A stretch of DNA of 64,000 bases from Posidonia oceanica. Taxonomy: Eukaryota; Streptophyta; Magnoliopsida; Alismatales; Posidoniaceae. The notes under the pieces are model-generated. The model ran no database searches and was not told the DNA's origin. It worked only from the letters and a program-made list of their open reading frames with translations. Made by a program: the position numbers and the translations under genes. The stretch's first letter is position 1, and the number at the start of each line of letters is the position of its first letter. Shown piece by piece: positions 32,105-44,300 of this stretch. The DNA is taken from assembly GCA_037176725.1 (NCBI GenBank), contig JAZBRS010000076.1, positions 120,237,001 to 120,301,000 of the forward strand. Direction: 5' to 3'.

Positions 32105-35100
32105 GACAAATGGGCAGGAGGGCGCTCCGAGGGAGGTAGCTAGGCGGGCGAGCTTCACCAGGCCCTGGCGGAGCTCGGGCGAGGTGCGGCGAGCGACGAC
32201 GCTGCCTGGAGCGGAGCTGGGGAGCCGCCGGAGGTCTGAGTCTGATCGGAGACCAGGAGGACGAATGGGGCGTCGCCGGCGCGAACTGAAGGCTGGGTTG
32301 CATCCCAGAGGCCAGTGCGGAGCCAGGACGACCAGCGGGAGGTCGTTCTGCAGCTCAGCGCGACGGGACGAGCATTGAGCTCGTCGGGGAAGAAGGTCAG
32401 CGACGGTGCTGACCCCGCGAACGCGACTGCAGAACCCCCTCTCGAGGGGTGGAAAAGCAAGAGGAGAGGAAGAGGAGGCTGAAGGAGTAGGCCCTTACCA
32501 GTTTCCGCGTCTGGGACGTTCTCCCGACGCGGGTGGTTCCAGAAGCCGCCGGTGAAGTTCGTCCGGTGAGGGGGAGCACTGTCTGCTGCGCGCAAGGGCT
32601 GGAATCGCCTCGAGGCGGCTCTCCGAAGCTTCCTGGATGGCTGGACGCAAGCTTCGAAGATCGGAGGAAGATTTGAAAAAAAATGGGTGCACTGCTGGTG
32701 GAGTTCGGTTGGGGGAGGTGTCTGCCGCCCTCCGAATCGAATGGGTGGCTCCGGGAGGTAGCTGGAGGCTCGGTGGACGATTCTGGGTGGTCAGAATGGT
32801 CTTCTGGAGGCCGTGGGAAGAGTTTGCCGTTGGAGTGAGGTTCGGCAAAAAAACGACCACAAGTGTTTGTAGTGGGGCGGTTCTCCTGTGGTGGGTTACT
32901 GAGCTGGAGGTTAGATGGTTTAGGAAGGTGGAGTTCAGGCGAATGTTGGGGCGGAGTTTGGGAGGATGTGGTGGACTATGGCAGGGGGAATTACGGAAGG
33001 GGTTCGTGTTGGGTTCCGGTTGGGCTTCAGGTGGTGTTCCGGCAAATGATGGCTGTGTTTGGTGTGGAAAGGAGGGAAAGAGTTGCAGGGGGTCTCGGGT
33101 GAGATTGGGGGGCGGATTTCGAGTGGTTCCGGAGGTGTTTTGGATGCTGGTTCGCTGGAAGAAGGAGAGGCCGAAGTCGGGTGCTCGTGGATGGATTTCA
33201 GGGGAGAATTCGACCACTCTCTCACTCGGGATTCGCTGGAAAATGGTCGTCTCTCTCTGGGATGATTTCCTCCTTTCTCCTCTCCTTCAAGCGCACCCCG
33301 TTTCCGCTCCTTCTTCGCCCTTAAACTTCTGATTGCTTGCAGGCTTGGCTGCGGCGAATTAATGCGGAGAGGCGGTGGCAGGAGGCACGGACGCGATGCG
33401 GCGCACGCTGGTCCGGTCCGGCAGAGGCGTGCGAGCGCAGGTCTGCGGTGACAGGTGCTGGCGCTGCAGCTGCCATGGCAGGACTGTAGCTGTGCAGCCG
33501 GCACTGTAGACCTACGGGAGGAGGGAAGGAGGACGACGACTGTAGCAACGGGCCGCGGGCCGAGAGTTTTGAAAAAAAGAAAGAAAAGGTAAACGGGCTG
33601 ATAAGCCCAGTAAGGAAGGAGAAAAAGAAAAAAAGGGAGAAAGAAAGAAAGATGGAAAGAAAAAATAGGAAAAAAAGAGATAAAAATAAATAAAAATATG
33701 GGGTGACTTGGGTTGTTGGTTAGACGTTTATCTGGATTTTTTAATGACCGTTTTCAGGTTAATTAGTGTGTTTTAGGCTTGATTAGGACTTTAGGGTTTC
33801 ATTTTGTTTTGATTTGTTTTCCACTTGATTAGGGGTTGGTTAAATTCTTTTAAATTGTTTTTAAAATTGTGTTTTCTTGTTAAGTATTTTAGGATGTTAA
33901 TTAGGATTTTTAGGGTTTATTTTTACATTATTTTGAGTGGGTTTTGGGCTTTTAGTTTTAGTCTTTTGTATTTTCCTTTTTTAAGTCTTTTGATCCATGC
34001 TTTTGTTTTTTTATTTGTTAATTCTTCTTGGTGTTTTTTAGTTGGATTTTTCCTGATTTGATTAAGTATTTTAGGTCTTTTAACTGTATTTTCTTTTCCT
34101 TTTTTAATTAAGTTCTTATGTTGTTTTTTTTTTTCTTTATGTTTATTAGGTTAAGTTTTTTGTTCTCTTTAATTACTTGTTTTAGTATTTGATTTTTAAT
34201 TCTTCTCTCTAGGGTTTGTTTTTTAATTCTTTTAGTGGGGTTTTCATTTTTGGTAGGTTCTGATTTTATTTCAGTTTTTTAGTTGATTTTACAGTATTTT
34301 ATTTTAGTTTGTTTTGCATTTTCTAGTTTGCATGCTTGATTTTCTTTTTAGCTTGATTTAATTGAGTTTGGGTTTTTAATTACTTATTTAATGTTTTTAA
34401 TTGCTTTTTCTGGGGATTCTGATTTGTTTCTTTTAGGTCTTGGGGTTTTACAGATTTTTAAGGATTTTTGAGGCTTTTTGCAAAGGGAGGAAGAAGAAAA
34501 GAAAAAGAAGAAGAAAAGAGGGAAAAAGGGAATAAAAGGGGAAGGGGTAGGTTTGAGAGAAAAGATTTTTTAAAATTCAAGGAAGATGGTAAAAATAGAA
34601 TAAAAATAGGAATAAGATAGAGAAGGAATAGGAGTACAAAGGGGGCCCGCTGCCAAGCCAGAAGGAGGGCGAGAAGGGGATGAAAAGAGAGACGATAATC
34701 AGGAGAGAGAGAGGAGAGAGAAAACGATAATCCCGGAGAGAGAAAACGATAATTCCAGCGAAAAGGGGTCTTAAAGGTCTCCGAAAGGGGTGAAATTTGG
34801 CGGGTGCGGTGTCTAGGGTTTCTAGTCCTGCTCCTAGAGTTTCGGCTTGGTTCTGAGGAAGTTTTGGAGGGGTTTTGAGGCGTAGAAAAAGGGTAGTTTT
34901 GCCTAAGTTTCCTAGGATTTTTGGGAGGGGTCTGGTTTGAGATTTTGCAGGCTTTTCGGTGGGTTTGCTAAGTCAACAGGGGTGAGTCTTCCTATGGATT
35001 TTGGTTGGTTTTCGGGTTCGGGAAAGGGAGGTAATCCTAGGTTGAGTTTGGGCTTGTTTTGAGGGGAAAGGAGGAAAGGAAGGTGTAGGTTTGGGTCTAG

Positions 35101-35164
35101 GTTCGGGTCCAGCAGCCACCGGAAGGCTCCAAACGATCCAGCCTGTCAAAATGGGGTGTCAACA

Positions 35165-36397
35165 AAGATATAAAAGCTTTCTTGGAGTCTGGTAGCTTTC
35201 CACCCGGTACCTCAGCAGCAGACAAAAGAACTTTGACGTGTCTGGCGTCAAAGTATGTATTAGGAGCGGGACAGTTGTACAGAAGATCATACAATCAAAT
35301 GCTCCTGTGCTGCCTGAACAAATCAGAGGCTGATACGCTGATGCTTCAAGTGCACGTGGGGACCTGCAGCCCGCACATGAACGGCGTCCTCCTGGCCATG
35401 AAGATAATGCTTCAAGGATACTTTTGGCTAACTATGGAAGCAGACTACTGCCGGTTTGTGCACAGATGCCACAACTGCCAGTGCATGGCAACTTTATTCG
35501 GGCACCCCCTCAAGAATTACATAGCATGTCGTCACCGTGGCCCTTCTCCACCTGGGGATTGATGTCATTGGCGCCATCCACCCTGCAGCTTCCAATGGTC
35601 ATCGTTACATGCTGGTAGCGATTGATTACTTTACCAAGTGGGTGGAAGCGACCTCTTACAAAACAGTAACTGCCGTGGCTATAGAAAAGTTTATCAGAAA
35701 CAATATCATAGCCCGGTATGGGGTCCCGCATGCGATCATATCTGATAACGGCACAAATTTGATTGCTAAGAGGATCGAAGACTATTTGCAGAGCTTCAGC
35801 ATCAAGCACCACAGATCCTCGCCGTATCGGCCGCAGATGAACGGTGCAGTAGAGTCCGCCAACAAAAACCTGGTTAAAATCCTAAAGAAGATGGTGGAAA
35901 CTCACAAGGACTGGCACGACAAGCTTCCTTACGCACTCTGGGCGTACAGGACATCTGTCCAGACTTCAACAGGAGCCACCCCATACTCTCTGGTGTATGG
36001 CATGGAGGCAATGCTGCCTATCGAGGTAGAGATCCCGTCACTACAGATCCTACAGGAAGCTGAGTTGGAAGAAGCAGAATGGGTCGAAGATCGCTGCGTC
36101 CAACTGAATCTGATTGATGAGCACAGGCTGCAAGCTATGCATAATGCTCACTGCTACCAGAAGCGAATGGCCAGATCATACTTGAAGAATGTTCAACCAA
36201 GAGGATTCCAGTCACGGGACCTTGTTTTGAATGCCATTCACTTGCCTGATGGTCGAGGGAAATTCTGACCTAACTAGCATGGCCCCTTTGTGGTCAAACA
36301 GGTCTTCTCGGGCGGTGCTGTAACTCTTGAGGATATGGATCAGGTCGTACAGTCTGAGCCCGTCAACCTATGCTACCTCAAGAAGTACTATCAGTAG
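35165..36397 (+). pseudogene. pol fragment of element D (end of RNase H linker, integrase)
   Basis: Starts in frame with GAT at 35167 (DIKAFLES) and matches B to the shared terminal YLKKYYQ stop at 36395-36397. The HHCC finger and the D,D35E core can be followed, but there are two 1-bp losses, near 35482 (after CHNCQ) and near 35557 (in STWGIDVIG), and stops at 36266-36268 (TGA where B has CGA-type Arg in KFRPNW) and five codons on (TAG for Trp). From 35560 to 36265 the frame is open and well conserved (YFTKWVEATSYKTVTA, SDNGTN, PYRPQMNGAVESANKN). No functional integrase can come from it. Confidence 0.9.
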
Positions 36398-37854
36398 TCG
36401 AGGTAGCCCCGTTGCACATGCTTCTACCCCATCTAAATCACTTGCATTCTCATCCTACCTGCATCTCCTATTTTGCTTCTCACATCTCTATTCCTGTACA
36501 TTTGCTTATGCTTCTTCTATCCCTCTCTTGCATCCTCATTGCATTTCATCCTTTCCATACATCATCTCCTTTTTCAAATCATCATCGTCATCCTCACAAA
36601 TCATGCATTGCATTTTCTGCCCAGTGATGAAAATCGGAAGTGCTTGCCTACTCTAGAAGGAGTCCACCTTGCCTCACTCGGCACTACTCAGATGTCTTAG
36701 CTAGTGAGGGAGCCACCACCCATCAGGACAGGCGAACTGCCCAAACTCATAGGACATACACTTCTGAGGGAGAAAAAATGCTAGGATGTGAGTTCAAAAA
36801 AAGAGAGAATAGACATCTCGACTTGGGCACATCAAAAGGAACAGAAGACGAAGACAAAAGCCGGCCCTAGAGATAGGGGTGTGCAGTCTAACCTTGCTCC
36901 TTCAGCTCATCCCAGAGGAGACCCAAAGCCCACGTCCATTACAACCTAAACACCTTTCCTTTTTGCCTCCAAAATGGGGATAGCAAAAGCCTGAAAAAAA
37001 AAGGAGAAAAAAAAAGAAGTCAAACAAGCAAAAAAAAAGAAGAAAAGAAGCAAGCAAAGAAAAAAAAAGAAAGAGAAAAAAAAAGGGGTTGAACAAAAGT
37101 CAGCCTCAAAAATACAGGCAATATCATCCCCCCCGTACCTTAGAAGAAAACCAAGGGTGTAAGCCTAAAAGGTCCACAACCTGCCCACCTCAAAAGCAAA
37201 CACTTACCATCTCCTAGCTAGGGGCAGAGAAAGCCTGCACACCCATGAGGGAGAAAACAAAAAAAGAGGGCAAAAAAAGTAGGTGTAGGTTCTAAGAGTT
37301 TGGCAGGTAACCTGTCCTCACCACACCACCACCTGAATACTGCCAACACCCGTTCTGGAGTGCCACTAGCAAGCTAAGAGTCCAAGTAGGGCCTAGTGAG
37401 TCAGGGACCACTTCCTTCCTCTACAGCGGGCACCAAAGCACTCCGTATGCTAAGGGCAAAGCATACTAATCATATCTTAAGCATATCAACCTGCATCATG
37501 CATACCTGTATCTCGAACCATCCCTTTCCTCTTTCCAATCGTTCCGCTCTGCAAACTTGCCTTGACTCTGAGACAGTACCTCTTGCCAAGCAAGCATTGA
37601 CACCGCTTGAGCTGCGCTGGTCCAGAACTCCTGCCAGTCCTCGCCCCCGTCAACAGAATCCCCCTGCTTATGTGTGCTTAGCTCCTTTGTTCTGATATTA
37701 ACTACTGAACATATATATTGAACTGCTTTATCAGCCTCAGATTCTGCTTTCACTTAGAGATTATATGGCTGTGTGAGCTGATTATCTGCAGCATTGATAA
37801 CAGGTACCTTCAAGATTCTGCAGCACCTGCCTATTTCACCCTGTGGCCTGCGCC
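36398..37854 (+). other. Spacer between pol and extra ORF in element D
   Basis: No supported ORF. The first part (36600-36790) matches the post-pol block of B and E (GTGATGAAAATCGGAAGTGC, then TTAGCTAGTGAGGGAGCCAC). An A/G-rich tract follows at 36960-37090. The end (37790-37820) has AACAG/GTACCTTCAAG, aligned with a similar site in B. Confidence 0.6.
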
Positions 37855-39057
37855 ATGGGTTACCCCACTCTTGAGACCCCAGTGCACTGTTCTGAGACCC
37901 TACGAGGTTGGATTGGCAAGCTTACCCAGGAAGACTGTGAGAAGCTGCGCCTCTAGGGCATACCAACAAAATTACTGAAGGCGGCTGATGTTGAAGTGAG
38001 CCGTCACCTCCTGTGCACTGCCGCAAGATTCTAGAAGCCGGTGCATCATGTCTTCTGCTTCGGAAGAACAGAACTGACACCTACACTGGAAGAGGTGCGT
38101 CACATCTATGGCTTCTCCCAGCTGATGGGACCGCCCATCTTCATGAGGCGTGACAAGTACATAGTGGTCCTTCGCAAGCTATCTGGGCTATCTACTGACC
38201 GGTGCCAGCAAAGACTGATCTGCACCAGCGGCCTTACGCCCATGCTGCGCTTGCATTACTTTGATGAAATCATAGACAAGCGTGCTGAGCTCGGAGATGA
38301 TCTATGGCTTTGGGGATTTGTCACCCGATTTCTGGGAGAGCTAATATTCACTCATGGCTGGATGACAGTTGCGATAGAAATTGCTGAAATCGCACTTGCT
38401 GTGGTGACTAGGCAAATAGACCTGGCACCAGTTGTCTTGGCTGAAACTTACCACGGGCTAGACCGCATCTCTCACCGCTGCCGTCACTTCCATGGCTGCG
38501 GAGTGCTAGTACAGATCTGGCTGGCTGCACATCTTGAACTGGATTTACTGTGCCCTTGCGGCAATGCTATCGAAACCTACTACAACAGCTGCCACGCCAG
38601 AACAATCAAGAGCGTCCCTGAAGAATACAAGAAGCTATTAGAGCTGACGGACGACACTGTAGCATGGCACATCATTCCATCTGTGGCTGAGCCTTTCACT
38701 ATTTTCTTCAACACCCACGATGCGCTACTTGTGGTGCTGCCTGGATTCACCGGAGGCATGGAGTATCATCACATCCGGGTCATGCGGCAGTTCGGCCTCT
38801 AGCAGGGTGCCTTCATAGACAGCACCGCCCCAAAGCTTCTCCAGACATATCCATTCGGCTCAACATCTACTACAACTAAGCTGGCTGGTCTGATGTAGCA
38901 TGGAGTGCGGTCTACTGACTTAGCATCTGCGCAAGGCTCGGGATGCACTCCTGAATACCTATCGTAGGTACAAGCGCTCTGGCCCATCAGTGAGATACCT
39001 CCAGGTGCTCCCATGTTCCCTGACTCCAGAAAGGCAAAGAAAGCACGGATCGACTAG
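37855..39057 (+). pseudogene. Extra ORF (DUF7745-like) of element D, full length, five nonsense codons
   Basis: ATG at 37855 (MGYPTLETP) to TAG at 39055-39057: exactly 400 codons plus stop, the same length as B, without any net frameshift. In-frame TAGs are at 37954, 38032, 38800, 38896 and 38965. By comparison with B, two replace TGG (Trp), two CAG (Gln) and one a Glu codon. Conserved parts include FGRTELTPTLEEVRHIYGF, FLGELIFTHGWMTVA, RCRHFHGCGVLVQIWLAAH and the basic end KAKKARID. Loss of function is by substitutions only. Confidence 0.87.
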
Positions 39058-39555
39058 AGCATTTGTGTAGCTGTCTGCCTGTTTTGTCTTATGCTGTATC
39101 TTTTGGCCTGCCACAGGCATGTAATCAAGTTCTATCAATACAAAAGCGTTCTGAGCCACCTGTTTGCATTCCAAATCTGCTTCAAGTGCATGCATGACCA
39201 CATCAATCACATTGCAGGGCCCCTGGCCATACATGCTGCCAAACACCACAGGAAAGTCCTCCTCAACCAATCCAAGTGCTGACCCATGCCACCCGAACAA
39301 GCAAAGCCGTCGAGCACCATCGTCCGAATCTTCTTCAACCGGGCTGGTACCCCAAACTACTCGTCTGGCAAACACGTCAGTTTTGTCTTCACCCTCTATT
39401 TCTGATGCCTAGGACGCACTGGCCAACCCCTGGCATCATCCTGATACCAGGGGCATCTTTTGATCACCCTTTGGTATCATTCCCCCTCTCTTTCCCCCAT
39501 GATATTCCCGGTATCATGGGATGATCCGCTCTCGTGAAACCTATTCTCTTTGACG
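39058..39555 (+). other. Noncoding 3' region of element D, with conserved hairpin
   Basis: No ORF. Contains AACCGGGCTGGTACCCCAAA near 39338, matching the corresponding block 3' of the ORF in B (17120-17150), and the CCCCTGG...CCAGGGG hairpin at 39427-39453. Confidence 0.6.
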
Positions 39556-39815
39556 GCCGATAAGTCTGATATCTTATCACCCATTCTTTTGCCAGCCGAT
39601 AAGTCCGATATCTTATCACCCATTCATTTGCCGGCCGATAGGTCCGATATCTTATCACCCATTCTTTTGCTGGCCGATAAGTCCGATATCTTATCATCCA
39701 TTCTTTTGTCGGTTGATAAGTCCGATATCTTATCACTCATTCTTTTGCCGGTCGATAAGTCCGATATCTTATCATCCTATTCTTTTGCCGGTCGATAAGT
39801 CCGATATCTTATCAT
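39556..39815 (+). repeat. GATAAG...CTTATC hairpin array, element D
   Basis: Seven units of 39-40 bp, each with GATAAGTCCGATATCTTATC or a one-base variant, separated by CACCCATTCTTTTGCCGGCC. One more unit stands alone at 40842-40862. Arms GATAAG/CTTATC are perfect. Confidence 0.88.
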
Positions 39816-39882
39816 CCAATCAATCAATCAATCAATCTTATCAATCAATCAATCATTCAATCAATAAATCAATAAATCAATC

Positions 39883-39938
<56 letters not shown>

Positions 39939-39975
39939 CATCCATCCATCCATCAATCAATCAATCAATCACCCC
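39815..39975 (+). repeat. (CAAT)n microsatellite
   Basis: About 40 tetranucleotide copies, mostly CAAT with a CATC run near 39945, and a few AAAT variants near 39865. Lies between the two hairpin arrays. Confidence 0.92.
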
Positions 39976-39984
39976 TCTTTCCGG

Positions 39985-40835
39985 TTGATAGGAACGTAAA
40001 CTATCATCTTTGGTTGATATCCAAAACTATCCCGCAGTTGTGTTATACGGCTGACATCCAGTAACTGTCCCTCGTAATTGCACCTTCCGGTTGATAGGAC
40101 CGTAAACTATCGTTCTCTGGCTGATGATCCAAAACTCATCTCTGGCTGATATCCAAAACTATCACTTGCAATTACGTTATACGGCTGATAACCAGTAACT
40201 ATCTCTCATGATTGTGCTTCCGGTTGATAGGACCGTAAACTATCACTCCCAGTTGATAGGCCCGTAAACTATCGCTTCCGGTTGATAGGCCCGTAAACTA
40301 TCGCTTCTGGTTGATAGGCCCATAAACTATCGCTCTCTGGCTGATATCCGAAACTATCCTGCGCAAATCATGTTATACAGCTGATATCTAGTAACTATCA
40401 CTAGCAAATGCCCTTTCCGGTTGATAGGACTGTAAACTATCGCTTCCGATTGATAGGACCGTAAACCATTGCTCCTGGTTGATAGGCCTGTAAACTATCG
40501 CTTCCGGTTGATAGGACCGTAAACTATCATCTCTAGCTGATATCCAAAACTATCGCTGGCATTTGCGTTATACGGCTGATAACCAGTAACTATCACTCAT
40601 GGATTGTGCTTCTGGTTGATAGGAACGTAAACTATCGCTTCTGGTTGATAGGACCGTAAACTATCGCTCCCGGTTGATAGGCCCGTAAACTATCGCTTCC
40701 GGTTGATAGGACCGTAAACTATCTTGCACAATCATGTTTTACGGCTGATATCCAACAACTATCACTCACAATTGCACCATCCGGTTGATAGGATTGTAAA
40801 CTATCACTTCCGATTGATAGGACTATAAACTCTCT
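39985..40835 (+). repeat. GATAGG...CTATC hairpin array, element D
   Basis: About twenty-five units of 25-30 bp of the type GGTTGATAGGACCGTAAACT followed by ATCGCTTCC, mixed with GGCTGATATCCAAAACTATC and TTATACGGCTGATAACCAGT units. Same three unit types, in sense orientation, as the B array at 15283-16360. Confidence 0.85.
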
Positions 40836-40862
40836 GGCCGATAAGTCCGATATCTTATCACC

Positions 40863-41359
40863 TTCTTCGCGAGACTTTGTTCCAGGAAAACAAAGTCCCG
40901 CATCCCCCCATGATAGGAGAGTTGGCCCCTCTCCATTCATGCTTCTATTTTTGCTTGCTTGCTCCCCCAAGCAAGGACAGGCTGCACCTTTCTTTCTCGC
41001 CTTGTTGCGCAGGTTTGGACTAGCTGCCAAATTTCTACGTTACATCGCGGTTTCTTTTAGCATTCCTTTTGCATCAATTCTGCACTTCTTTTTTCTAGCA
41101 TTGCATGCTAATCTAACATCATCAGCATCATTTGCACTGCATCAGCATTCTCATCTGTACTAACTTTTGCACTAACATTTGCATTGCATACATTGCATTC
41201 CATCCATCTACACCTGCATTTTGCATTACGGCAACGAACTACGACGTTTGGTGGATCCGCCGAATAAGTAGCTCACGCCAATAGCAAACTTCTGCTCCTA
41301 TCGGTCAGATGGGGTGTCTTGTCAATCCTGAGCAGCGGCCTCACTTTGCTTGACCTCGC
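40863..41359 (+). other. Noncoding 3' region of element D before the polypurine tract
   Basis: No ORF. The stretch 41080-41220 is rich in TGCAT words as in B at 14930-15010. The end (41230-41310) aligns with B noncoding sequence next to the LTR and carries the outer arm of the inverted repeat. Confidence 0.6.
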
Positions 41360-41398
41360 TCAGGGAGGGGCATCTGATGACACCCCATTTTGACAAGC
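41301..41398. repeat. Inverted repeat around polypurine tract, element D
   Basis: Outer arms TCAGATGGGGTGTCTTGTCA and TGACACCCCATTTTGACA, inner arms CCTGAGC/GCTCAGG, as in B and E. Substitutions have accumulated but pairing is largely kept. Confidence 0.7.
41360..41374 (+). promoter_or_regulatory. Polypurine tract of element D
   Basis: TCAGGGAGGGGCATC immediately before the LTR start TGATGACACC. Identical in its purine core to B and E. Confidence 0.8.
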
Positions 41399-44300
41399 TG
41401 AATCAATGGAAATCTTCTGGTGGCTTCTGAACCCAAATCTAGGTCCAAACCTTCACATTTCCTCTCATCCTTCTTTTCAAATCAAGCCCAAACCTAACCT
41501 AGAATCACACCCATTTCTTGAACCCAAAAACTACCCAAAAACCATAGAAAAACCCATCCTTCCAAACTTAGAAAACCCACCAAAAAACCCTTAGAACTTC
41601 AAACCAAAACCACTCCCAAAAACCTTAGAAAACCTAGGTAAAACTACCCTTTTTCTACACCACAAAACCCTTCTAAAACCTTCCTAAATCCTAATCCAAA
41701 CCTTAGGTCGAACACTAGAGACCCTAGGCCACACACTCCTCAAATTTCACCTCTTTTCCAAACCTCTAACCCCTTCATTTCTCCAAATTATCCTTTTCTC
41801 TCTCCTAAATTATTCTTTTCTCTCTCTCCTCTCTCTCTCCTTCTTATTCTCCTTCTTTTCACTCCCTTCTCTCTCCTTTCCTTGCCTGGCAGTGGGCCCA
41901 CCTTGTGCATCTCTCTCTTCTGTATTTATTTGTATTTTTATTTTATTTTTAGCTCATCCCTTGATTTTCTAATATTTATTTTCCTCCCTCTCCTCTCTTT
42001 CTTCTTTCTTTCTCCATTTATTCCTTTTCTTCTTCCTCTTCTTTTTCTTTCCCTTTCTTCCACTAAATCTTTAAAAAACCTTTAAAACTCTAAAACAAAA
42101 GAGAAACAAATCAAAATCCTAAAAGGAAATAATTAAAAACTTAAACAAACAATTAAAAACAAAAATCTAACTAAATCCAACTAAAAAGGGAAACTAAGAA
42201 TTCAATCTAAAAAATACAAAACAAACAAAAGAAAATGCTATTAAAAAACAAACAAAAACCAAAATATAATCAAAACAAACCAAAAGCAAGAGTCCCATTA
42301 AAAATGATAAAAAACAAATCCTAAAAAGAAAGAAAACAATTAAAAACACTAAGACAAGTAATTAAAAAACACTTAACAAATCTAAAAGAAACAATTAAAA
42401 CTTAAAACAATCTAAAAGACCAAATTAAAAAGAAAAGAAAAGAAAAACTTGACAAGAAAAACATAACTTAAAAACAATTAAAAAACTTAACAAACATTTA
42501 AAACAAAATCAAAAACAATTTAAAGAAGACTTAAGTAAAATCCTAAAAACTAAAATAAAAAAACTAAAACTCCTCCTAACTAATTAAAAAGCAATCCATT
42601 AAAAAAGCCTAATTAAAAATTCCAACTTAACAAGAAAAACTTAACTAAAAAACAATTAAAAAACTTAACAAACATTTAAACAAAATCAAAAAAACAATTT
42701 AAAGAAAACTAAAATTCTAAGAAACTTAAATCAAAGACTAAACTCCCTCTAACCCTAATTAGTTTAAAAACAATCTTTAAAAAACCTAATTAAAAATCCT
42801 AACTTAAAAACAACTACTTTAAAAATATTTTCAAATCTTTTCTATTTTATTTCTATTTTAATTTTCTCCTTCCTCTTCTTCCTTTCTTTTTCTCCCTTTC
42901 TTCCTCTTTCCTTTTTAATTCTCTTTTCTCTCTTTTGGTCCAGCCCATGGCCTTTCCCTCCTTCCTTTCCTTTCTTTTTTCTTTCATTTTTCTTTTCCTC
43001 CCGCGCGTGAGGCCCGGCCCACAGCTGCCAGCACTCTCCCTTCCACCCTTCTTCTTCCTCTTCCTTCTTCTACTTCTTCTTCTTCTCCTGCGAAACCAAC
43101 AGCACTCCCTCCCTCCGTTTGAATCTGAATTTCCCTCGCCATCACCTCGAGCAACAGCTCGTTGCTCCTCTCTCTTCTCTCAGCGGCTTCTCCGGAGGCA
43201 TTTACTGCCCGTCTCCTCGCCGGCCGCCCCTCTTTTCAGCTCCAGTGCTCGCACCGGTGGATTTGAATTCCACTGCGCGCTCATCTCCTTCAATTCTTCC
43301 TCCTGTTAAAACCAGCTCCTTAGCCGCTCCTCAACCACCTTTCGTCACCCTGAGAGAGAGAGCATCCAGAGAGCAAGAGAAGCCTCCAATTCTCCTCCTT
43401 TGCCTTAGCAAAAATCAGAGCTTTTCCTCCTCCTCTTCCCACTGCAATCCAGAGCCCTCACAGCCCTCCAATCCACTCCAAATTCATCCCCCAAACTCCA
43501 CCAACTTCCAGCAATCCTTCCCCTTCCTTCCATGCCCGAAATCATCCCAGAATTCCCCCCAACCACCTGAAATCTTTAACAGTAACCCAACTCCCTCTAC
43601 TCCAAAATTCCCAACACCATAGGCCACCAAATCTTCCCAAAATCCACCCGACAATTCTCCGAAACACTACCTTCCTAAACCACCTAAGCCCCACCCTCAG
43701 CTCTCAACTCACATCCAACCAACCACAACAAACACCTGCCACACTTTCTGATCCAGAAATCCACCACCTGCAAACTCCCTCTCCATTTTGTGTACCGATC
43801 TTGTTTCTTGCACCGTTTCATGTGCCACTTTTGTTTCTCGCACCGTTTTGTGTGTTTTATGCTGTTTTCTCTTGCATGTCGCCTACATTACTTGGTTTTA
43901 CCGATGTTTTGTTTTTTCGCCTGCAATTGCATTTAGGGCAGTGATGCTTACTGACTGGAGTTCTCATGAGCCAAGGTTCGCCCGCTTCAGAACACAGACA
44001 GCGTTGCTGAGCGCTTAGACTGCACGTTTAATTCCTTGCATCGCATTCCATCACTTAGAGCACACCTTTGAGCATTCAGATAGGCATTCATTGGCACTTA
44101 GGCATTCAAACCTGCATTTCCCTGTGTATGCAAGCGTAAGCCCAGAAAGACTGATTCTTGGGCGTGTCGGGGGTGCCTAACACCTTCCCCGCACGTAACA
44201 GGAGTCATTGCCCAGTCTTTTGGCCCGTAATGACCATATTGCCCTTATCCTAGGCATGAGTCATATCATTTGCATTCATTTGCATCTCTTTTCTCTTGCA

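Larger units (their letters stand above)
9244..35164 (-). mobile_element. Element B: full-length Ogre/Tat-like retrotransposon, 25.9 kb with both LTRs
   Basis: The only element with both LTRs in view: 5' LTR 29631-35164, PBS 29612-29629, gag-pol 28608-19978, extra ORF 18635-17433, hairpin and minisatellite region 17432-14791, polypurine tract 14775-14790, 3' LTR 14774-9244. The outer 5' LTR abuts element D at 35165; the first five flanking bases (AAGAT, 35165-35169) are the expected target-site duplication, whose partner would lie past the 3' LTR of A, left of the window. Dual RNase H and absence of a chromodomain place it in the Tat/Ogre branch. It is young (LTRs differ by under about 1% by eye) but carries an amber in gag and a changed RT active-site box. 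Confidence 0.92.
29631..35164 (-). repeat. 5' LTR of element B, 5,534 bp
   Basis: TG...CA ends on the minus strand (TGTTGACACC... to ...ACTACA). Colinear with 9244-14774 over its full length. Contains a TGGCGACTCC copy (29795-29804) about 170 bp before its 3' end, the 30-bp minisatellite (30418-30924), the GGCCACTG hairpin (32076-32104), a GC-rich middle and a strongly T-rich plus-strand stretch (33690-34480). The densest cluster of differences to the shared LTR is at 34800-34850, near the U3 end. Confidence 0.93.

Noticed and set aside
32495..33217. LTR frame of 240 codons (Pro/Ser/Asn-rich) and overlapping 231-codon frame on the other strand
   Set aside because: Both lie in the GC-rich LTR middle, overlap each other, and are not kept in C or D. 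I see no domain.
35165..36397. Host integrase-like gene at the D pol fragment
   Set aside because: Sequence, order and stop match the element pol end exactly, and the left border is an LTR junction. It is a cut retrotransposon, not a domesticated gene.
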